Below are positions 1-6,083 of a stretch of DNA of 7,015 nucleotides, piece after piece. The notes under the pieces were generated by a model, which was given only the letters and a program-made list of their open reading frames with translations, was not told where the DNA came from and made no database searches. Positions within the stretch are counted from its first letter, which is position 1; each line of letters opens with the position of its first letter. A program made the translations under genes and the position numbers. This DNA is from an uncultured Bacilli bacterium (GTDB lineage: Bacteria > Bacillota_I > Bacilli_A > RF39 > UBA660): contig CANPXI010000054.1 of the NCBI GenBank assembly GCA_947585885.1, positions 1 to 7,015 on the forward strand, written 5' to 3'.

Positions 1-1360
1 CATTTAAGTTACCATATCTTAGGTTTTCCATAACTGTACCACTAAATAACCAAGTGTCTTGGAGTACCATACCAAAGTTTTTTCTTAAGTCAGTTCTATC
101 TATGTTTTTTATGTTTATTCCGTCAATTAGTATTTCACCACTTTGTGTATCATAGAACCTCATCAAAAGTTTTACAAGTGTTGTTTTACCTGCACCTGTT
201 GGGCCTACTATAGCTATTTTTTTACCTTTTTCTGCTTTCATACTAAAGTTATTTATTATTATGTTTTCTTCGTCGTAACCAAATTTTACATTTTTAAATT
301 CTACGTTACCTTTTATTTCTTTTAAATCTATTTTGTTTATTACTTTTTCTTCTTCATTTTCTTCTAGAAAGTCATATATACGTTCAGAAGCAGCTACCAT
401 ACGTTGTAGTTCTGACATTACTGCGGCTAGTTGGCCTATTGGGTTTGTGAAGTTTTTTGTGTATGTTATGAATGATTGAATGCTACCTATTTTTATGTTT
501 CCTTTTATTACGTTTATTCCACCCATTACACCTACTACTACATAACCTAAGTTTCCTATAAGCATCATTATAGGATGCATTAGTCCACCAATAAATGAGC
601 TTTTCCATAAAGAAGATGCAAGATTATCGTTTTCTTTATCAAAGTCTTTTAGCATTTTGTCTTCTGCATTAAATGCTTTTATTACGTTGTGTCCACTTAG
701 CATTTCTTCTACTTTAGAGTTTACTTTAGCAAGTGAATTTCTTTCATTGGTGAAGTATTTTTGGCTTTTACCCATCATAAATCCACTTTTTACCATAGAT
801 AGTGGAAGTATTATAAGTACTACTACTGTCATACTTACATTTATACTTAGCATCATTACAATTATACCTACAATCATTACTACACAAGTTATTATGTCAG
901 TAGCGACTGTGTTTAGGTTTTGGTTTATTATGTCAACGTCATTTGTGATTAGAGATAGTACGTCACCTGTTGTTCTTTTATCAAAGTATGAAAGTGGAAG
1001 TTTGTTTATTTTTTTGTTTATTTTTGATCTTAAGTCTTTTGTGTATTTTTGACTAATTCTAGCCATTATTAAGCCTTGGGCATAGTTAAATATTGCACTT
1101 ATTATATAAAGAATTAGTATTGTAAGTAAGATTATGTGTATTTTAGTAAAGTCTATTCCACCTAGTCCATTTATTTTTCTATTTAGTCCTTCAGCTAGTT
1201 CTGTGGTTGCATTACCTAATACTTTAGGGCCTACAATAGTGAAAAGTGTTGCAAATACAGAAAATACACATATTATTATTAGTAATATATAATAAGGTTT
1301 TAAGTCTTTTAAAAGGTGTTTTACTGTTTTTTTAAAGTCTTTTATTTTTGTTTCTTCCAT
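1..1360 (-). CDS. ABC exporter half-transporter, consensus subunit (3' end cut by window edge)
   Basis: This encodes the N-terminal 453 residues of a type I ABC exporter half-transporter (membrane domain fused to ATPase). It starts at ATG 1358-1360. About six hydrophobic segments lie within residues 20-315, followed by an ATPase domain with an A-loop Tyr (FGYDEE), Walker A GPTGAGKTT near residues 382-390 and a Q-loop in MVLQDTWLF near 435. The ABC signature, Walker B and switch His fall beyond the edge; roughly 130-170 residues are missing relative to the usual 580-620. The start overlaps the stop of the upstream half-transporter (TAATG), and AGGAGGTGA lies inside that gene, so the two are translationally coupled. 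Family knowledge: such pairs (LmrCD, BmrCD, TM287/288 type) form heterodimers exporting drugs or lipids, usually with the catalytic site residues on one subunit. The actual substrate cannot be read from sequence. Confidence 0.95.
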   Translation of the reverse strand, partial: MEETKIKDFKKTVKHLLKDLKPYYILLIIICVFSVFATLFTIVGPKVLGNATTELAEGLNRKINGLGGIDFTKIHIILLTILILYIISAIFNYAQGLIMARISQKYTKDLRSKINKKINKLPLSYFDKRTTGDVLSLITNDVDIINQNLNTVATDIITCVVMIVGIIVMMLSINVSMTVVVLIILPLSMVKSGFMMGKSQKYFTNERNSLAKVNSKVEEMLSGHNVIKAFNAEDKMLKDFDKENDNLASSLWKSSFIGGLMHPIMMLIGNLGYVVVGVMGGINVIKGNIKIGSIQSFITYTKNFTNPIGQLAAVMSELQRMVAASERIYDFLEENEEEKVINKIDLKEIKGNVEFKNVKFGYDEENIIINNFSMKAEKGKKIAIVGPTGAGKTTLVKLLMRFYDTQSGEILIDGINIKNIDRTDLRKNFGMVLQDTWLFSGTVMENLRYGNLN

Positions 1361-3438
1361 TAGTCTTCACCTCCTAGTTGACTTACCTTTATTTCTTTAT
1401 AGATGTCACATGTTTTTAGGAGTTCTTCGTGTTTACCAATTCCTACGATTTCTCCGTCATTTAAGACTACTATTTTATCTGCATGCATTACTGAAGATAT
1501 TCTTTGAGCAACTATGAATATGATTTTATTTTTTCCTACTCTTTTTAGTTCGTGTCTTAAAGAAGCATCTGTTTTATAGTCTAGGGCACTTGTTGCATCA
1601 TCAAATATGTATATTGGTGCATCTTTGGCTATTGCTCTTGCAATTGATAGTCTTTGTCTTTGGCCTCCACTTACATTTGTACCTTTTTCACTTATTTCCA
1701 TATTGTATTTATCTTCTTGACTTTCTATAAAGTCATCAATTTGGCTTATAGTGGCTGCATTTTTAGATATTTCTAAGTTATCTTTTTTTAGTCCAAGAGA
1801 AATGTTACTTAATACTGTACCAGTAAATAGTTCTCCTTTTTGAGGAACGTAACCTATCATATTTCTTAAGTCTTTTAGTTTTACTTTTTTTATGTCTAAG
1901 CCATCAATTAATATTTTTCCGTTTGTTACGTCAAAGAATCTAGGTATTAAGTTTACTAGAGTGCTTTTTCCACTTCCTGTTCCACCAATAAAAGCGACTA
2001 CTTCTCCACTTTTTGCTTCAAAGTTTATGTTTCTTAAGACGTCTTCAGCACTGCTAGGATATCTAAAGTACACATCTTTAAATTCTACTTTGTGCTCATT
2101 TGTATCTTTAAATTTTTCTGTTTTTTCAGGTTCTGTTATTGTTACTTTTTTATTTAGTACTTCACTTATTCTTTTTATAGAAACTAGGGCTCTTGGAAGC
2201 ATTACTGCTACCATTGATACCATAAGAAATGCTGTTATTATTTGCATAGTGTAAGTAATTAGGGCAACTAACTCACCTACTTCTAGAGAACCAGTGTTTA
2301 TTTTACTTGCACCTACCCAGACTATAAGGATAGAGACACTATTCATTATTATTGTAAGTGTTGGACTCATTATAGCCATAGCACTATTAACGAAAAGACC
2401 ATTTTTTGTTATTTTTTCGTTTTCTGTTTCAAATTTTTCTTCTTCTTTTTTCTCATTAGTGAATGCTCTTATTACAGGTACACCTGTTAGTATTTCTCTA
2501 GATACTAAGTTTAGTCTATCTAAAAGTTCTTGGAATAGTTTAAATTTTGGTACTACTATTACAAATAAGATTAGCATTATGCTAAGTATTACTATTACTG
2601 CTAGAGCAATTACCCAGCCCATTTCACTACCTGTTACTTTTGTAATAGCGCCTATACCTATTATAGGAGCAAATATTATTATTCTTAAAAATACTGTTAA
2701 AAGCATTTGTATTTGGACTATGTCATTAGTTGTTCTAGTAATTAGGGAAGAAACTTTAAATGAGTTTATTTCTTCACTTTCAAAATCCATAGTTTTTTCT
2801 ACTAGTTTTTTTCTTAAGTCTCTACTAAAGTAAGAAGCTACATATGTACTTATATATACACTTAGGAAAGTTATAGCAACTCCTACAAAAGCAATTAGTA
2901 GCATTTTTCCGCCTGTTTTATATATGTAGGACTTTTCTTTATTTTTTATGTTTATACCAACTGTTTCGTATTCTTTTTTTAAATAGTTTACGATTTTTCC
3001 ATTTATAACTGAGTTATTTGTTTTGTATTCTTTTTTTACTTCAGATAAGCTTTTGTTTTCACTTATTGAAAGAAGTGGATACATTAGTATTTCTTCTAAA
3101 CTATCATCTTCTTTTGTTAGTACATATAAATTTTCTTTTTCTAAAATTGGGTAGTCATTTATATATTTATTATTACCTTTTTCTATAAAGGTGTAACTAC
3201 TGTCTAAAATTCTTAATTCTTGAGTAGACGCAATGGCACTTTTAAGTTTAAGGTACTCACTTTCTCTTATTACTTCTGGAGTATAACTCTCTATTCCATA
3301 ACCTTTTATACCAATATCTATTATGTTACTAGTATAGCTTGGAAGTGCTAAGTCACAGTAAGCTTGTACTACTAAGAGAATTATTACAAATAATATTTGG
3401 AATTTATATTTAAATAAAGTTTTTAATATTTCTTTCAT
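1360..3438 (-). CDS. ABC exporter half-transporter, degenerate-site subunit with large extracellular insert
   Basis: Complete 692-residue type I ABC exporter subunit. TM1 is near residues 13-33 and TM2 near 178-200, with about 140 hydrophilic residues between them; most exporters have a short loop there. Four more membrane segments follow up to about residue 415. The ATPase domain has A-loop Y460, Walker A GGTGSGKST (485-493), Q-loop Q533, signature VSGGQ (589-593) and Walker B IYIFDDATSALD. D614 stands where the catalytic Glu should be, and Q645 (VAQRISS) replaces the switch His. These two changes mark the degenerate subunit of heterodimeric exporters such as TM287/288 or BmrCD, so this protein should need the partner encoded next. 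The ATG is preceded by AAAGGA at six bases. Drug efflux is the usual role of the family, but the substrate is not visible here. Confidence 0.96.
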   Translation of the reverse strand: MKEILKTLFKYKFQILFVIILLVVQAYCDLALPSYTSNIIDIGIKGYGIESYTPEVIRESEYLKLKSAIASTQELRILDSSYTFIEKGNNKYINDYPILEKENLYVLTKEDDSLEEILMYPLLSISENKSLSEVKKEYKTNNSVINGKIVNYLKKEYETVGINIKNKEKSYIYKTGGKMLLIAFVGVAITFLSVYISTYVASYFSRDLRKKLVEKTMDFESEEINSFKVSSLITRTTNDIVQIQMLLTVFLRIIIFAPIIGIGAITKVTGSEMGWVIALAVIVILSIMLILFVIVVPKFKLFQELLDRLNLVSREILTGVPVIRAFTNEKKEEEKFETENEKITKNGLFVNSAMAIMSPTLTIIMNSVSILIVWVGASKINTGSLEVGELVALITYTMQIITAFLMVSMVAVMLPRALVSIKRISEVLNKKVTITEPEKTEKFKDTNEHKVEFKDVYFRYPSSAEDVLRNINFEAKSGEVVAFIGGTGSGKSTLVNLIPRFFDVTNGKILIDGLDIKKVKLKDLRNMIGYVPQKGELFTGTVLSNISLGLKKDNLEISKNAATISQIDDFIESQEDKYNMEISEKGTNVSGGQRQRLSIARAIAKDAPIYIFDDATSALDYKTDASLRHELKRVGKNKIIFIVAQRISSVMHADKIVVLNDGEIVGIGKHEELLKTCDIYKEIKVSQLGGED
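1367..1375 (-). promoter_or_regulatory. Strong internal ribosome binding site coupling the two ABC genes
   Basis: On the minus strand AGGAGGTGA lies six bases upstream of the ATG at 1358-1360, inside the last codons of the upstream gene. Because that gene's TAA shares a base with this ATG, ribosomes ending the first subunit can restart on the second. This fits equal production of two partner subunits. Confidence 0.85.
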
Positions 3439-3463
3439 TTTCTATCCTTTCTTTTACATATAA

Positions 3464-3493
3464 AATATACTTTTTAGTTAAAGAAAAGTCAAT
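3464..3493 (-). promoter_or_regulatory. Promoter of the ABC exporter operon
   Basis: On the minus strand TTGACT (3493-3488) is followed after 18 bases by TATATT (3469-3464). Transcription would start near 3457, giving a leader of about 19 bases that contains the AAAGGA ribosome site. The -35 box lies within one arm of the palindrome at 3487-3508. The match to sigma-A consensus is good, but no start site has been measured. Confidence 0.65.
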
Positions 3494-3508
3494 AACAATA
3501 TTGACTTC
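3487..3508 (-). promoter_or_regulatory. 9-4-9 perfect palindrome: operator and/or weak terminator
   Basis: Minus-strand arms AAGTCAATA and TATTGACTT pair perfectly around TTGT. It sits directly on the stop codon of the HemW gene and is followed by TTTTCTTTT, so it could end that transcript. Only two of nine pairs are G-C, which is weak for an intrinsic terminator. Because one arm contains the -35 box of the ABC operon, it is equally well placed as an operator for a dimeric repressor. MarR-type repressors commonly control such efflux pairs; no regulator gene is in the window. Confidence 0.6.
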
Positions 3509-4589
3509 ATAATAGTATTTTATTTAGTATTTCATTCATTATGTATATTTTATCTTCTTTTATACTTAGGTATTTATCATTCATGACTAGTAGTCCTTCT
3601 TTTAAAAGAGGGGTTATGTTAAATTCGTCTTGGATATTTACTTTATATTTATTAAAAAATTCTTCTACATCTATTCCTTTTAGTTTTCTTAGTCCTAATA
3701 TTATAAAGTTTTCCATGTCTTCTTTTTTTGATACTACTAGTTCGTTAAATCTATATTTGTCTTTTAAGTATGTGTTAAAGCTTCTTGTGTTTTCGTATCT
3801 TAGTTCATTTATAAAACCATGGGCACCTAAGCCAAAACCATAGTATTCATTATTATTCCAGTAGTTTAGGTTGTGAATGCTTTCGTAACCTGGAAGAGAA
3901 AAGTTTGATACTTCATAGTGGTTATATCCATGGTTTTTTAAAGTTTTGCATATATATTTATACATTTTATAGTCTTTTTCTTCATCTATAGGTTTTATTT
4001 TATTTATTCCTAAGACTGTGTTTTCTTCTATTATTAAACTGTATGTACTTATGTGTGGAACTTTTAATTTTAGTAGTTCTTTTATATCACTTTTTAGTAT
4101 GTTTATTGTTTCTATTGGAACTGCATATATTAAGTCTACACTTATGTTATCAAAGTATGATTTTGCTAAGTTTATGTTATTTATTATATCTTTTTTAGTG
4201 TGTTTTCTATTTAGGTATTTTAGAATGTATGGGTTAAAGCTTTCTACACCTATACTTATTCTATTTACTCCATTTTCTTTTAGAAGTTCTAGTTTTTCTT
4301 TTGTTATATCATTTATATTAAATTCAAAAGTAAATTCACAAAATTCTTTTTTGTTTATCATTTTTATTATATTCATTAAAGCTTTTAGGTTTTCTATACT
4401 AAGTACACTTGGGGTACCTCCACCTATATATATAGAACTTACTTCTTCTTTTTCGTAGTATGCTTCTATTTCATTTTTTAAGTGAAGTAAATAATCAGCT
4501 GCCCAGACTTCGTCATGCAAAAATTTGCAGAAATCACAATAACTGCATATACTATTACAAAAAGGAATATGTATATATATACTTCTCAT
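3507..4589 (-). CDS. hemW: HemW-like radical SAM protein (heme chaperone / HemN-like family)
   Basis: Encodes a 360-residue radical SAM protein of the HemW group, once annotated as oxygen-independent coproporphyrinogen III oxidase. It opens with MRSIYIHIPFC and the iron-sulfur motif CNSICSYCDFC: C11, C15 and C18 form CxxxCxxC, and an extra Cys follows at 21. Other family marks are GGGTP (56-60) in the SAM-binding region, RISIGVES, YEVSNF, HNLNYW (239-244), the HNxxYW motif associated with HemW, and YGFGLGAHG. Length fits HemW and is shorter than true HemN. Known family role: heme binding and delivery to acceptor proteins; the role in an anaerobe may differ. I chose the ATG at 4589. A GTG in frame at 4598 would add three residues. 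Neither has a convincing Shine-Dalgarno site. It stands alone with its own promoter. Confidence 0.93.
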   Translation of the reverse strand: MRSIYIHIPFCNSICSYCDFCKFLHDEVWAADYLLHLKNEIEAYYEKEEVSSIYIGGGTPSVLSIENLKALMNIIKMINKKEFCEFTFEFNINDITKEKLELLKENGVNRISIGVESFNPYILKYLNRKHTKKDIINNINLAKSYFDNISVDLIYAVPIETINILKSDIKELLKLKVPHISTYSLIIEENTVLGINKIKPIDEEKDYKMYKYICKTLKNHGYNHYEVSNFSLPGYESIHNLNYWNNNEYYGFGLGAHGFINELRYENTRSFNTYLKDKYRFNELVVSKKEDMENFIILGLRKLKGIDVEEFFNKYKVNIQDEFNITPLLKEGLLVMNDKYLSIKEDKIYIMNEILNKILL

Positions 4590-4605
4590 ACTAATCACTA
4601 ATATA

Positions 4606-4634
4606 ATTATAATATATATACCATTTTTTTACAA
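4606..4634 (-). promoter_or_regulatory. Promoter of hemW, giving an almost leaderless mRNA
   Basis: On the minus strand TTGTAA (4634-4629), a 17-base spacer and a perfect TATAAT (4611-4606). Transcription should begin around 4598-4600, right at the in-frame GTG and about nine bases before the ATG. That agrees with the lack of a Shine-Dalgarno site. Confidence 0.7.
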
Positions 4635-4670
4635 TTATTAACTTTTTGTGTTTAATTTATGAAATTTTGC

Positions 4671-4699
4671 TTGAAATTATTACTAAAGTATTATAAAAT
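4671..4699 (+). promoter_or_regulatory. Promoter of the tRNA-Ile/tRNA-Glu operon
   Basis: TTGAAA (4671-4676), 17 bases, then TAAAAT (4694-4699); TATAAA two bases earlier is an alternative -10. The start would be near 4706, about 17 bases before the mature tRNA-Ile end. Confidence 0.65.
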
Positions 4700-4722
4700 G
4701 GAATAGACTTATTTGATGAGAG

Positions 4723-4799
4723 GGGCTTGTAGCTCAGCTGGTTAGAGCGTGCGTCTGATAAGCGCAAGGTCGATGGTTCAAGTCCATTCAGGCCCACCA
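4723..4799 (+). tRNA. tRNA-Ile (anticodon GAT)
   Basis: A full cloverleaf of 77 bases including encoded CCA. The acceptor stem GGGCTTG pairs with CAGGCCC (one G-U). The D arm is GCTC/GAGC, the anticodon stem TGCGT/GCGCA around loop CTGATAA gives anticodon GAT, and the T arm is GATGG/CCATT around TTCAAGT. The discriminator base is A. It is the first gene of a two-tRNA transcript, six bases before tRNA-Glu. No rRNA is nearby, although tRNA-Ile(GAT) often sits in rRNA operons. Confidence 0.97.
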
Positions 4800-4805
4800 T
4801 AGATT

Positions 4806-4881
4806 GGCCGGTTGGTGAAATGGTTAACACACACGCCTTTCACGCGTGCATTCACGGGTTCAAATCCCGTACCGGTCACCA
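4806..4881 (+). tRNA. tRNA-Glu (anticodon TTC)
   Basis: A 76-base cloverleaf with encoded CCA. The acceptor stem GGCCGGT pairs with ACCGGTC (one G-U), the anticodon stem CACGC/GCGTG closes loop CTTTCAC giving TTC, and the T arm is ACGGG/CCCGT around TTCAAAT. It is the last gene of the tRNA transcript and directly faces the accessory region. I see no second copy of its 3' end in the window, so it is not shown to be an attachment site. Confidence 0.97.
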
Positions 4882-4892
4882 ATTTGATTATT

Positions 4893-4917
4893 ACCCGTAT
4901 ATTTATTACGGGTTTTT
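4893..4917 (+). terminator. Intrinsic terminator of the tRNA operon
   Basis: ACCCGTA (4893-4899) pairs with TACGGGT (4907-4913) around a seven-base loop and runs into TTTTT. It lies 11 bases after tRNA-Glu. Confidence 0.88.
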
Positions 4918-4923
4918 AATTTG

Positions 4924-4992
4924 TTAAAATATATATAATTTGATATTTTTATTAGATTGTGATATATTTTTGTTATAAAAGTTGATGTTCGG
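4924..4992 (-). pseudogene. Orphan tail fragment (copy A) of the MuF-C-like gene family
   Basis: On the minus strand this reads NKNISQSNKNIKLYIF before a TAA, close to NDNIPQSNKDVKSDIS in the tail of the intact gene upstream. At DNA level 4937-4975 matches 5114-5152 at 31 of 39 positions without a gap. The frame has no start codon and is blocked upstream by TAG inside the stem-loop at 4977-5034. I read it as the eroded remnant of another tandem copy. It ends only about ten bases from the tRNA terminator. Confidence 0.6.
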
Positions 4993-5034
4993 CTAAGTCC
5001 CTTAAATGAGGACACGTTAGCGTCGTCAACTTTT
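4977..5034. terminator. Large nested stem-loop at the end of the MuF-C-like gene, probably a bidirectional terminator
   Basis: Three stacked stems. The outer one, 11 pairs, is AAAAGTTGATG (4977-4987) with CGTCAACTTTT (5024-5034), one G-U. The middle is GCTAA (4992-4996) with TTAGC (5017-5021); the inner is GTCC (4997-5000) with GGAC (5010-5013), nine-base loop. T runs flank it on both strands (seven T on plus, four on minus). The TGA stop of the minus-strand gene at 5026-5028 is inside the outer stem. Termination is the simplest role, but the internal loops and three-part build exceed what a terminator needs. Confidence 0.7.
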
Positions 5035-5784
5035 TTTATTTTGATTAGTTCTTGACTTGCAGTTTTGTGTATTATTTTTAGTATCTTGCATAGTATATTT
5101 AGTAGATATATCCGATTTGACATCTTTGTTAGATTGTGGTATATTGTCATTAGTAAGAGATTTTTGTTGGTAATTGTCACCAATGAATATCTCTTTTATT
5201 TTTTTATATTTTAATAACTTATTTATATAATCAATATCTGGTATAAATGTAGTTTTTATTTTATTAAAATTAATGCTTATATTATTGTATATTCCTATTT
5301 GTTCAATATATACAGGGACTATTGTTTTGACTCCATCTATTTCTAAAGGTGTTTCAATAATAAAATGTTTACTATCGTCTGTATATTGATATATTGATGT
5401 TGCATTATCCATAGCATTAATAATTTCTAAATAAGTTTTAACACCAAGATTGTGAAAATGTTTATTTTTAGTACTAAATCCTAATTTTTTAGCTAATTCT
5501 TCTGATAGTATATTTTCTCTTATATGTCCCACTCGCTCAAGCATAGGTAGATCTTTCACTCCATAATCTACTAATTTTTTAATAGTATTATCTTTTAATT
5601 TAACAAATTGAGTGTTATCTTTTTCTGCTTCTTTTTGAGTTTGCATTATAACTTTAGACACTTCTTGTAAAACATTTTTACTTAACAAATATTTTTCGGT
5701 TTTCGCATTTTTAATCGTTTGCTTATAGGTATTAGTTCTATAAGTTGTTTCACATTTATTTTTTATTATATTTTTTGTTACCAT
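5026..5784 (-). CDS. Stand-alone MuF C-terminal / PBECR-like domain protein, phage-type (tentative)
   Basis: Encodes a 252-residue soluble protein with no signal peptide or membrane segment. Residues 1-30 are basic, 33-70 look helical, 80-200 form the recognisable domain and 205-252 a polar Asn/Gln/Ser/Lys-rich tail. The segment PMLERVGHIRENIL (80-93), KHFHNLG (108-114), then EIINAMDNATSIYQY (120-134) and GVKTIVPVYIEQ (151-162) follow the order seen in C-terminal domains of phage MuF-type polyproteins, grouped with Barnase/EndoU/ColicinE5-D/RelE-like (PBECR) nucleases. This is recognition from memory, so nuclease activity is a guess. The start is ATG 5782-5784, with AAGGAG eight bases before; a longer frame opening with TTG at 5865 is rejected because that TTG is the promoter -35. 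It has its own promoter, and copies of its tail lie on both sides. No partner immunity gene is evident. Confidence 0.85.
   Translation of the reverse strand: MVTKNIIKNKCETTYRTNTYKQTIKNAKTEKYLLSKNVLQEVSKVIMQTQKEAEKDNTQFVKLKDNTIKKLVDYGVKDLPMLERVGHIRENILSEELAKKLGFSTKNKHFHNLGVKTYLEIINAMDNATSIYQYTDDSKHFIIETPLEIDGVKTIVPVYIEQIGIYNNISINFNKIKTTFIPDIDYINKLLKYKKIKEIFIGDNYQQKSLTNDNIPQSNKDVKSDISTKYTMQDTKNNTQNCKSRTNQNKKS
5038..5207 (-). repeat. 170-bp direct repeat, copy B (tail of the intact gene)
   Basis: Matches 5913-6082 in the same orientation with a constant offset of 875 and no gaps; I count 26 differences, about 85% identity. It covers roughly the last 56 codons of the intact gene. Differences are spread thinly except at 5166-5184, where nine of 19 positions differ. 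Confidence 0.9.
5167..5183 (-). other. Small hairpin in repeat copy B
   Basis: TTGGT and ACCAA (plus-strand sense) pair around a seven-base loop. The same position in copy C (6042-6058) carries a different but still paired stem. See the finding on compensatory change. Confidence 0.5.
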
Positions 5785-5836
5785 ACAAAAAGCTCCTTCT
5801 TGGGATAATATCCACCACATGCTCAACGTAATTTTG

Positions 5837-5865
5837 ATTATATTATATTTATTTGGTATAGTCAA
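5837..5865 (-). promoter_or_regulatory. Promoter of the MuF-C-like gene
   Basis: On the minus strand TTGACT (5865-5860), exactly 17 bases, then TATAAT (5842-5837). The start would be near 5830, giving a leader of about 46 bases ending in AGAAGGAG. This near-consensus promoter suggests the gene is expressed on its own and not only as part of a phage late operon. Confidence 0.75.
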
Positions 5866-5912
5866 ATTTTTATAGTTTATTTTTGTTTTAATTATGTATG
5901 AATTTTTATATC

Positions 5913-6082
5913 ATTTTGGTTAATTCTTGACCAGCAGTTTTGTGCATTATCTTTAGTATCTTGCATAATATATTTATTAGATATATCCGTTTTGACATAT
6001 TCATTAGATTGTGGTATATTGTTATTAGATTGAGATGTTTGGCGGGAATTAGACCCGTTGAATATCTCTTTTATTTTTTTAT
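5913..6082 (-). repeat. 170-bp direct repeat, copy C
   Basis: Partner of 5038-5207 (offset 875, no gaps, about 85% identity). Perfectly conserved blocks include 5956-5965, 6006-6015 and 6059-6082. Confidence 0.9.
6042..6058 (-). other. Small hairpin in repeat copy C
   Basis: GCGGG and CCCGT pair around a seven-base loop (outermost pair G-U), at exactly the position of the hairpin in copy B. Two T-A pairs of copy B are replaced by C-G and G-C, a third by G-U. Confidence 0.5.
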
Positions 6083-6083
6083 C

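Larger units (their letters stand above)
5892..6082 (-). pseudogene. Orphan tail fragment (copy C) of the MuF-C-like gene family
   Basis: On the minus strand this stays open for about 60 codons: KKIKEIFNGSNSRQTSQSN, then NIPQSNEYVKTDIS, then NKYIMQDTKDNAQNC, ending DIKIHT and TAA at 5892-5894. It lines up with residues from about 194 to the end of the intact protein. There is no start codon or ribosome site, and homology stops abruptly at 6082, right at the terminator of the 57-residue protein gene. It appears to be the surviving 3' end of a lost paralogue, or a spare tail cassette. With the flanking promoter and terminator it fills the 337-base gap between the two genes; 5866-5891 shows nothing else. 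Confidence 0.75.

Noticed and set aside
657..1052. Plus-strand open frames opposite the ABC and hemW genes (for example 657-1052, 1892-2254, 2294-2833, 3541-3843, 4018-4458).
   Set aside because: They are shadows of the clear minus-strand genes, without ribosome sites or recognisable motifs.
4806..4881. tRNA-Glu 3' end as the attachment site of an integrated element.
   Set aside because: No second copy of the tRNA 3' end and no integrase gene are seen in the window; the other end might lie outside, but nothing here supports it.
4977..5034. Stem-loop as a retron msr, OMEGA RNA or riboswitch.
   Set aside because: No reverse transcriptase or TnpB gene is present, no known riboswitch motif is seen, and it lies at the end of the gene rather than ahead of it.
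4860..5183. Minus-strand open frame of 107 codons containing two similar segments (IYHNLTKMSNRIYL and IYHNLIKISNYIYF).
   Set aside because: It is another frame of the gene tail and copy A, and it runs into tRNA-Glu. The internal similarity only reflects the DNA repeat.
5785..5865. A 27-residue N-terminal extension of the MuF-C-like protein beginning at TTG 5865.
   Set aside because: The TTG is the -35 box, the -10 lies inside the extension, and a strong Shine-Dalgarno site precedes the ATG at 5784.
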